This document shows positions 58,080 to 64,000 of a DNA stretch of 64,000 bases, one piece after another. The notes below the pieces were generated by a model. The model was not told the origin of the DNA and did no database searches. It worked only from the letters and a program-made list of their open reading frames with translations. Source of the DNA: Hyphomicrobiales bacterium (lineage in GTDB: Bacteria; Pseudomonadota; Alphaproteobacteria; Rhizobiales; Methylopilaceae); assembly GCA_022842205.1 (NCBI GenBank), contig JALHQA010000005.1, positions 1-64,000 of the forward strand, given 5' to 3'. Every line of letters begins with the position of its first letter. Position 1 is the stretch's first letter. The position numbers and the translations under genes are program-made.

Positions 58080-61000
58080 TCAGGCGCTGATCTGCGTGGC
58101 CGGGTTGCCCCGCCAGTAGGTCTTGTCCGGCAGCGTCTCGCCCTTCATGACGAAGCAGTCGGAATCGATGATGACCTGTTCGCCGGTCGTGACGCCGTAA
58201 TGAACGAGGGTGTTCGAGCCGACAGTCGTGCCGGCACCGAGCCGCACCATGTCGGACTTGAAGATGCCGTCTTCCATCGAGTGCGACTGCAGAATCGAGA
58301 ATTCGTTCAGCGTGCAGTAATCGCCGACTTCGACAAGGGTCCGTTCGGTGGCGACGGAGCCGTCGTCGTAGACGCATTTGCCCGTCTTCGTGCCCAGGAG
58401 GCGGCTGACCACGTTCTTGAACGGCGTGCCGGCGAACAGGAACATCAGGAAGGTTTCCGACATCTTCCAGTGATGCTCGATCTTCCAGTAATACGGATAC
58501 ATGATCGAACAGCGTGTCGGCTGCAGACGGCGGAAACCGATGCTCCACCACTCCATCAGCGCAAGGAAGAGGATGGAGAAGATGAGCATCGCCGTCACCG
58601 AGCCAGCCAAGGCCGCAATCCCGTAGACCGGGAACAGCTTGAACGTCCAATAGAGAGCGAACAGGCCGACAAGGCCGAGAATCCAGTGCGCCCCCATCAC
58701 GGAGAGCATGCTCGCGGTGTTGGCCGCGAGCTTCCAGCGCAGCAGGCGGCGCTTCTGTTCCGGCTTCAACTCGGCGGCGAAATTGCGGTCCGTACCGACT
58801 GTGCGCGGAATCTCGAAGGCAGGCGACCCGAGGAGCCCGACATCGCTGCGCACCTTGCCGTCGATCGGCAGCATGACCTTGGTCGCGAGAAGGCAGTTGT
58901 CGCCCGCTTTCGAACCCGGTGGCACGAGGATGATATTGCCGAGGAAGTTCTCGGCGCCGACCGATGATCGTTCGAGCCGGAACGACGTGCCCGAATAGTT
59001 CGCGTTGATCATGATCAGCGTGCTCGACACCATCGTTCCGGTGCCCACCTTGCACAGGAACGGTGAGTCGAACTGTTGATCAGTGCCGAAATTCGATCCC
59101 GACTGAATGATCTTTGACAGATCGACGCCGATGAGCCGCAAATAATGCACGATATAGGCGCTGTCGCCGAACAGCATGTTGAAGAAGGGCAGGTTCACGG
59201 CCGTCGTCATCATGCGGAAGACGAAGTAGTGGAATCCATACAGCGGGTAATCTGTCTTCTCGTTCAGGAAAAGGTTGAGGACACGCGGGACCGCCCAGAC
59301 GCGGATCAGCGCGAGGACGAAAAGCGCGCCGATGATGCCAGCTGATCCCAGCGCGATCATCGACAGGATGAAGGGGGTGAACGCGGGCAGACGGTCGGCG
59401 ACAGCAAGCAGGCTTTGGCCGAACAGGTCGGGATAGAAGAAGTAAAGGAACACCGGCACCGCCGGAAAAACCCAGAACAGGGCCGAGCCCATGTGAAACG
59501 CCGAATACAGAATCTTGCGGCGCGCCGTGACGCTCTGCGAGCCGGCTTCCGGAATCGTGAACGAGGCCTCGCGCGCCGGCGAGCCGTGATAAGTCTTTCC
59601 GGCAGGTACGGACGCGCCAGACGGCAGGCAGGAGGCATGCGCCAGGCGGCTGCCGTCACCCATCGTCGCGCCGCAATCGACCGTGCTGTTCTCGCCGATA
59701 ATGGCGCGGCTGCCGATCTTGACGTCGGCGGTGACGATATAGCCGGCTTCGGCTTTGAACCCGGTGACGAGCGAGCCATTGCGCAGGACCGAGCCGTCGC
59801 CAATCGAAATAATATCCGTACAAAGTGGGAACGCCTGCGACATGACGAGGACGTCCTTGCCGATCTTCGCGCCGAGCAGCCGTAGATAGACATTGAAGAT
59901 CGGGGTGTTCACGAACAGCAGCATCGGGCTGTAGCGCAGGAGCGTCTTGACGACCCAGAAGCGATAGAATTTCAGGCCCCAGATCGGGAATCGGTCGGCC
60001 TTCCAGCGTCCGACAAGCAGCCATTTCGCCAGAACCGGAATCGCCGAGAAGCTGAAGAATACGCTGATATTAAGTGTGACGGCGCGGATATAGAGATCGG
60101 CCAGGCCGGTTGCGCCGAGAATGTAGTTGAAGGCAAAGACGATGACGTGCAGGGCGAGATACCCGTACGCGGCATAAAAGCCAAACTGGGAAGCGCCGCA
60201 GATATAGTAGCTGAATAGCGACGGCACATGGCAGAGGGAGATCGCCGCGTCGGCGGTCGCCCGATTCTCGCGGATGTGGGTGGCGAGCTTCCTGACGGTC
60301 GGGTTTAGATACATGTCGCGCATCGATACCGACGCGCCGGGAATTTTGGCGCGGATGTCGGCGGACACTTGCGCCATCAGCAGCGAGTGAGCACCAAGCG
60401 CGTTGAAGAAGTGATCCTCAACCGATACGCGGCTGATTTCGAGCACGCGGGCCATGGCCTCCGCGATTACGGTCTCCACCTCGTCCTTCGGCGCGACATA
60501 GTCACCGTCACCGCCAGCGACGAAGCGCGGCCCTTTGGGAGGCGGGAGTTTCTTCCGATCCGCCTTGTTGCTCGGCAACATCGGCATTTCATCGAGAACC
60601 TCGACATAGGCCGGGATCATATAGCGCGGCAGGCGGGCCTTGAGGAATTCAGCCGCCTTTTCGTGCGGGAACGTCTTTACGCCCTTCTTCAGGGTGCAAT
60701 AAGCGACCAGTTCGAGCGGCGCGCCATCGCGCGAATACGTGTTGACGACGGCCTGGGCGATGCCCGGGACCTCCATCAGGACGGATTCGATTTCCGTCAT
60801 CTCGATGCGGTAACCGCGAATCTTCACCTGCGTGTCGATGCGCCCGAGATACTCAATCTCGCCCTGCTCGATGATGCGGCCGAGATCGCCGGTACGGTAG
60901 ATACGCTTCGACGGATTGTTGCCGATGTCCAGAAAATCGGGGATGAACGCCTTGCTCGTCAGATCCTCGCGGTTCACATATCCCTGCGCCAGACCGATGC

Positions 61001-62102
61001 CGGCGATGCAGATTTCGCCCAAAGCGCCGCTCGGAACCAGCTTGTTTTCGTGTTCGTCGAGAATGACCACGGAATAGGTGGGCAGGGGCACGCCGATCGT
61101 GACTCTCTTGTCCGGGCGCAGTTCCGTCCAGGTCGCCGTCACCGTCGCCTCGGTCGGTCCGTACACGTTCAGGATCGTGCGGTTCGCACGGTGCCAACGT
61201 GTCACGAGGTCCTGCGGGCAGGCTTCGCCGCTGAGAAGAAGAAGCCGGAGCTCCGGGAGATCGCGGTTGATGGTCGCCAGCAAGGTCGGAACGCAGCACA
61301 TGGCGGTGACGCGGTTGCCCTGCAGGAAGTCGGCAAGGTCGTCGCCCGCGAGAGCTACATTGGCAATGCCCGGCACCAGCGTGGCGCCGGCCAGAAGCGG
61401 CACCCAGATCTCCTCGACCGAGAAGTCGAAGGCAATCGTCATCCCCTGATAGACCCGGTCGGCGTGCGTATAGCCGTACACTTCGGCCGCGACCTTAACG
61501 AAATTGCAGATGCTTGGATGATCGACGGCGACGCCCTTGGGATTGCCGGTGGAACCCGACGTATAGACGATGTAGCAGAGCTCTTCGGTCGGCCGGCCCT
61601 TCTCGGCCTTGGTCAGCCGTTTGCCGTCCTGCTTCGCGATTTTTGCGGCGTCTTCGTCCAGAAACAGCTTGGCGAGTTTGAGATCGTCGATGATGCCGCG
61701 GTTCTCGGAAATCGAGATCAGCAGACGCACGTCTGCGTCCTTGGCAATGAAGGCGATGCGGTCCTTGGGGAAGCTGGCGTCAAGCGGCACATAGGCCGCA
61801 TTGAGCTTCAGGATCGCCAGCAGCGTGACATAGGTTTCGGGTGTCTGCTTCAGCATCACCCCGACGCGGGAGCCAGAGCAGACGCCCTTTTTCAGCAGAT
61901 GGCGGGCGAGGCGATTGGCCGCCTCGTCGAGTTCGCCATAGGAAATCAAAGTATCCGCGACCGCGACTGCGGGGTGCGCGTCGCCATATTTTGCCGAAAT
62001 CTCGTCGCAGCGCGCCTCAAAAATATGATCGAGCCGCTCGCCCTTCTTCCAGCGAATGGTATTGTCGTAATTCTCGCAGAGAAGAATACTGTCTTTATGC
62101 AC
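58080..62102 (-). CDS. Pls/PosA-family nonribosomal peptide synthetase (single A-T module with membrane C-terminus)
   Basis: A 1340-residue protein of the family that includes epsilon-poly-lysine synthetase. The adenylation domain (about 40-520) has A3 YTSGSTGNPKG, A4 FDFSVEEIW, A5 NVYGPTEATV, A7 YRTGDLGR, A8 KIRGYRIE and A10 LPSNKADRK. The carrier (about 540-610) has GAHSL with the phosphopantetheine serine at 573. From about residue 628 TM helices alternate with three hexapeptide-type beta-helix domains, the family's tandem condensing regions. GTG start after GAGG. The glutamate at the pocket position equivalent to 239 suggests a basic substrate. The divergent neighbour makes diaminobutyrate, so a Dab polymer is likely. 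Confidence 0.93.
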   Translation of the reverse strand: MHKDSILLCENYDNTIRWKKGERLDHIFEARCDEISAKYGDAHPAVAVADTLISYGELDEAANRLARHLLKKGVCSGSRVGVMLKQTPETYVTLLAILKLNAAYVPLDASFPKDRIAFIAKDADVRLLISISENRGIIDDLKLAKLFLDEDAAKIAKQDGKRLTKAEKGRPTEELCYIVYTSGSTGNPKGVAVDHPSICNFVKVAAEVYGYTHADRVYQGMTIAFDFSVEEIWVPLLAGATLVPGIANVALAGDDLADFLQGNRVTAMCCVPTLLATINRDLPELRLLLLSGEACPQDLVTRWHRANRTILNVYGPTEATVTATWTELRPDKRVTIGVPLPTYSVVILDEHENKLVPSGALGEICIAGIGLAQGYVNREDLTSKAFIPDFLDIGNNPSKRIYRTGDLGRIIEQGEIEYLGRIDTQVKIRGYRIEMTEIESVLMEVPGIAQAVVNTYSRDGAPLELVAYCTLKKGVKTFPHEKAAEFLKARLPRYMIPAYVEVLDEMPMLPSNKADRKKLPPPKGPRFVAGGDGDYVAPKDEVETVIAEAMARVLEISRVSVEDHFFNALGAHSLLMAQVSADIRAKIPGASVSMRDMYLNPTVRKLATHIRENRATADAAISLCHVPSLFSYYICGASQFGFYAAYGYLALHVIVFAFNYILGATGLADLYIRAVTLNISVFFSFSAIPVLAKWLLVGRWKADRFPIWGLKFYRFWVVKTLLRYSPMLLFVNTPIFNVYLRLLGAKIGKDVLVMSQAFPLCTDIISIGDGSVLRNGSLVTGFKAEAGYIVTADVKIGSRAIIGENSTVDCGATMGDGSRLAHASCLPSGASVPAGKTYHGSPAREASFTIPEAGSQSVTARRKILYSAFHMGSALFWVFPAVPVFLYFFYPDLFGQSLLAVADRLPAFTPFILSMIALGSAGIIGALFVLALIRVWAVPRVLNLFLNEKTDYPLYGFHYFVFRMMTTAVNLPFFNMLFGDSAYIVHYLRLIGVDLSKIIQSGSNFGTDQQFDSPFLCKVGTGTMVSSTLIMINANYSGTSFRLERSSVGAENFLGNIILVPPGSKAGDNCLLATKVMLPIDGKVRSDVGLLGSPAFEIPRTVGTDRNFAAELKPEQKRRLLRWKLAANTASMLSVMGAHWILGLVGLFALYWTFKLFPVYGIAALAGSVTAMLIFSILFLALMEWWSIGFRRLQPTRCSIMYPYYWKIEHHWKMSETFLMFLFAGTPFKNVVSRLLGTKTGKCVYDDGSVATERTLVEVGDYCTLNEFSILQSHSMEDGIFKSDMVRLGAGTTVGSNTLVHYGVTTGEQVIIDSDCFVMKGETLPDKTYWRGNPATQISA

Positions 62103-62419
62103 GCGGCACGCCTCAAATACTACTACTCTACAAGAGATACCGGCCCGTTTGGGAGTATCTGCGCACGCAATCAGCGGTCTTAACCAAGATCAGCTTCCCA
62201 AGTTAACCAGCTTCTTATTTGGGCGCTGTCATCAACATTTAGCTCTTGCGCGCCATAGTTGTTGGAGTACAAATTATGTCAAGGTATAGGCATCGGTACT
62301 GGTTAAAAGTAAGGATTAACAACCGACTAACAGGAGCGCGGCGGAACACATCAGGTCGCTTGGCGGATTTGGGCAGAATTGAGGCGCTGCTCCTTCCCTG
62401 AAGCTGGGGAGTGCGTACT
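62103..62419. other. Divergent intergenic region between the NRPS and aminotransferase genes
   Basis: These 317 bases hold no gene I can support, but must contain two divergent promoters. Three TTAACCA-type half-sites occur: TTAACCAA at 62180, TTAACCAG at 62203, and its inverted copy at 62306-62299. They resemble half a CtrA site, but no full TTAA-N7-TTAA is present. The region is visibly AT-rich compared with its flanks. Confidence 0.5.
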
Positions 62420-63901
62420 ATGCTCAGAAGGAAAATCTTCGATCTTCTGGAATCAGAGGTTCGTTCCTACGCGCGGACGTTTCCCGCGCTGTTCGACAAG
62501 GCTCGCGGAACCGAGCTCGTCGATTCCTCCGGGCGCCGCTATCTGGATTTCCTCGCGGGCGCCGGCTCGCTGAATTACGGTCACAACAATCCCGTTCTGA
62601 AATCGGCGCTGCTCGACTACATCGCCGATGACGGCATTACACACAGCCTCGACCTGCATACAGGAGCCAAGGAGCGCTTCATCGAGGCGATGTGGGACAT
62701 CATCCTCAAGCCGCGCCACCTCGACTACGTCATCCAGTTCACGGGCCCGACCGGCACCAACGCCGTCGAAGCGGCGATGAAGCTGGCGCGCAAGGTCACC
62801 GGCCGTACCAACATCATCACCTTCACCAACGGCTTCCACGGCGTTTCGCTGGGCGCGCTCGCCGCGACCGGCAACAGCCACAACCGTGCGGCAGCGGGCA
62901 TTCCGCTCCAGGGCACGACTGTAATGCCCTATGACGGCTACTTCGGCGAGGAGATCGACACGATCACCTATATCGAAAAGATGCTGTGCGACCCCTCGAG
63001 CGGCATCGACCTGCCGGCGGCGATGATCCTCGAATGCGTACAGGGCGAGGGCGGTATCAACATGGCTCGCCCGGGATGGCTGCGCCGCCTGCGCAAGCTG
63101 TGCGACGAGAAGGAGATCCTCCTCATCGTCGACGACATCCAGGCCGGCTGCGGTCGCACCGGAACGTTCTTCAGCTTCGAGGAAGCGGGCATTCAGCCTG
63201 ACATCGTGACGCTGTCGAAATCGCTGTCGGGCTATGGCCTGCCGTTCTCGGTCGTCCTGATCAAGCGTGAATACGATGTCTGGCGGCCGGGCGAACACAA
63301 CGGCACATTCCGCGGCAACAATCACGCCTTCATAACCGCAGCCGCGGCGCTGGAGCACTATTGGCGGACGCCGGACTTCAGCAACGCCATCCTTACAAAA
63401 GGCGAGTTCCTCCGCCGTCGGCTGCAGAAGCTCGCGGCGCGTTTCGCTCCTGACGTTGTCGCGGTCCGCGGGCGCGGCATGATGCGTGGTCTGGTTTGCG
63501 CCGATCCTGCGCGCGCTGCGGAAGTGACCGCGCATGCCTACGGGAATGGTCTCATCATCGAGCGCTGTGGCCCGGAGGACGAGGTCATCAAGTTCCTGAT
63601 GCCTCTCACGACGACAGAAGACGAACTCGACGAAGCGCTCGATATTCTCGAGCAGTCGCTCGGCCACGTGTATGGCCGCTCGCTGCGCCGTATCGCGCCG
63701 TCGCGGCCGCTTGAAGCGCCGCTGCAACTCGTTCCTCCGGCATCGATTCAGCCGGCCAAAAAGCGAGTCGCCGCGATGGCGCGCCGGACGAATGACACCG
63801 GCGCCAAAAAGGCCGGGCCGATCACCGCGGTAAAGAATGGCCCCTCGCCGGGCAACGGCAAGGGCCGCACGAACGGGAGCGGAAGTCGGTTAACGGCATA
63901 G
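62420..63901 (+). CDS. Diaminobutyrate--2-oxoglutarate aminotransferase (EctB-like) with basic C-terminal tail
   Basis: A 493-residue class III aminotransferase. FTGPTGTNAVEAAMKLAR, GFHGVSLGALAATGN, VDDIQAGCGRTGTFFSFE and the PLP lysine in LSKSLSGYGLPFSVV match EctB. It should make L-2,4-diaminobutyrate from aspartate semialdehyde with glutamate. EctB is about 420-430 residues; the extra tail (from about residue 425) is rich in Lys, Arg, Gly and Asn. No ectA or ectC is visible, so the Dab is probably not for ectoine. ATG 62420 lies nine bases after GGGGA; a GTG at 62411 is too close to it. Confidence 0.9.
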   Translation: MLRRKIFDLLESEVRSYARTFPALFDKARGTELVDSSGRRYLDFLAGAGSLNYGHNNPVLKSALLDYIADDGITHSLDLHTGAKERFIEAMWDIILKPRHLDYVIQFTGPTGTNAVEAAMKLARKVTGRTNIITFTNGFHGVSLGALAATGNSHNRAAAGIPLQGTTVMPYDGYFGEEIDTITYIEKMLCDPSSGIDLPAAMILECVQGEGGINMARPGWLRRLRKLCDEKEILLIVDDIQAGCGRTGTFFSFEEAGIQPDIVTLSKSLSGYGLPFSVVLIKREYDVWRPGEHNGTFRGNNHAFITAAAALEHYWRTPDFSNAILTKGEFLRRRLQKLAARFAPDVVAVRGRGMMRGLVCADPARAAEVTAHAYGNGLIIERCGPEDEVIKFLMPLTTTEDELDEALDILEQSLGHVYGRSLRRIAPSRPLEAPLQLVPPASIQPAKKRVAAMARRTNDTGAKKAGPITAVKNGPSPGNGKGRTNGSGSRLTA

Positions 63902-63913
63902 TGACGCGCGGCC

Positions 63914-64000
63914 ATGACGGCTGTCCCGCACTCCATCACGGCGGCGTCGGCGCTGCCGGCCGGGCCGCAGGTCTGGCTGGCGCCGAGGCTGGATGAAAGC
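63914..64000 (+). CDS. Start of a gene, possibly a Sfp-type phosphopantetheinyl transferase (truncated)
   Basis: Only 29 codons are visible, open to the window edge, 12 bases after the aminotransferase stop. After a variable N-terminus the segment QVWLAPRLDES resembles the start of Sfp-type 4'-phosphopantetheinyl transferases. Such an enzyme would activate the carrier domain of the NRPS nearby, which would fit, but so short a stretch cannot prove it. Confidence 0.35.
   Translation, partial: MTAVPHSITAASALPAGPQVWLAPRLDES

Noticed and set aside
60369-62183. Long plus-strand open frame over the NRPS adenylation domain
   Set aside because: Antisense shadow; the minus strand has all adenylation core motifs.
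62303-62319. TTAA-N9-TTAA as a CtrA box in the NRPS promoter region
   Set aside because: The spacing is nine bases, not the seven required by the CtrA consensus.
62411-63901. Ectoine biosynthesis operon
   Set aside because: Only the EctB-like aminotransferase is present; ectA and ectC do not follow before the window ends, and the NRPS context points elsewhere.

Overview
The window looks like an alphaproteobacterial chromosome segment, probably from the Hyphomicrobiales (Rhizobiales). The evidence is the high GC, the GTTC-N7-GTTC LexA box, the imuA-imuB-dnaE2 cassette, a RpoE/ChrR (ECF11) module, a CtrA-type TTAA-N7-TTAA box, the NAGGN osmolyte operon, and many ATGA-coupled gene pairs. The species cannot be named from this sequence alone.

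Region 1 (1-11.5 kb) appears to be accessory DNA ending at a tRNA-Arg. It starts with stress and small-metabolism genes: an SDR, an NTF2-like protein, Dps, an alpha/beta hydrolase and a MsrA-like protein. A tightly coupled minus-strand operon follows (10903 to 3697). It encodes a ribbon-helix-helix protein, an MmeI-like adenine DNA methyltransferase, a superfamily 2 helicase, a GIY-YIG nuclease and a PLD-like protein. This looks like a restriction/anti-phage system. It lies beside an intact tRNA-Arg(CCG) and a 42-nt 5' half of a second tRNA-Arg, which marks a probable integration junction.

Region 2 (11.5-17.7 kb) is a singlet-oxygen type RpoE-ChrR module. rpoE-chrR-DUF1295 diverges from an FAD oxidoreductase, DUF1365 and cyclopropane-synthase-like operon, and a DUF2177 gene lies nearby. 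The two operons share face-to-face TGATCC promoters. The lipid operon ends in an intrinsic terminator, and a 16-nt hairpin-bearing repeat flanks the module. Region 3 (17.9-22.6 kb) is the complete three-gene operon for the osmolyte N-acetylglutaminylglutamine amide.

Region 4 (22.6-36.2 kb) is a catabolic and uptake locus run by a FadR-type regulator. It holds a permease-ATPase-permease ABC importer, a fumarylpyruvate-hydrolase-like enzyme, a 4,5-dihydroxyphthalate-decarboxylase-like protein, two complete tripartite tricarboxylate transporters in tandem, and an LVIVD-repeat protein. Region 5 (36.2-45.2 kb) is a ureide/hydantoin-type locus: PuuE-like allantoinase, allantoate-amidohydrolase-like enzyme, DUF3830, a five-gene branched-chain-type ABC importer, an allantoin/hydantoin racemase and a GntR regulator.

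Region 6 (45.2-54 kb) has a DUF533 protein, the SOS mutasome imuA-imuB-dnaE2 and a GGDEF-EAL protein. Region 7 (54-64 kb) is lipid and peptide chemistry: a FeeM-type N-acyl amino acid synthase behind a CtrA box, an alpha/beta hydrolase, a methyltransferase and a FadL-type porin. Next come a 1340-residue Pls/PosA-family nonribosomal peptide synthetase and, divergently, an EctB-like diaminobutyrate aminotransferase. The last two together suggest a cationic peptide such as a diaminobutyrate polymer. The best candidates for something undescribed are the five-gene restriction-like operon and the Pls/aminotransferase pair.
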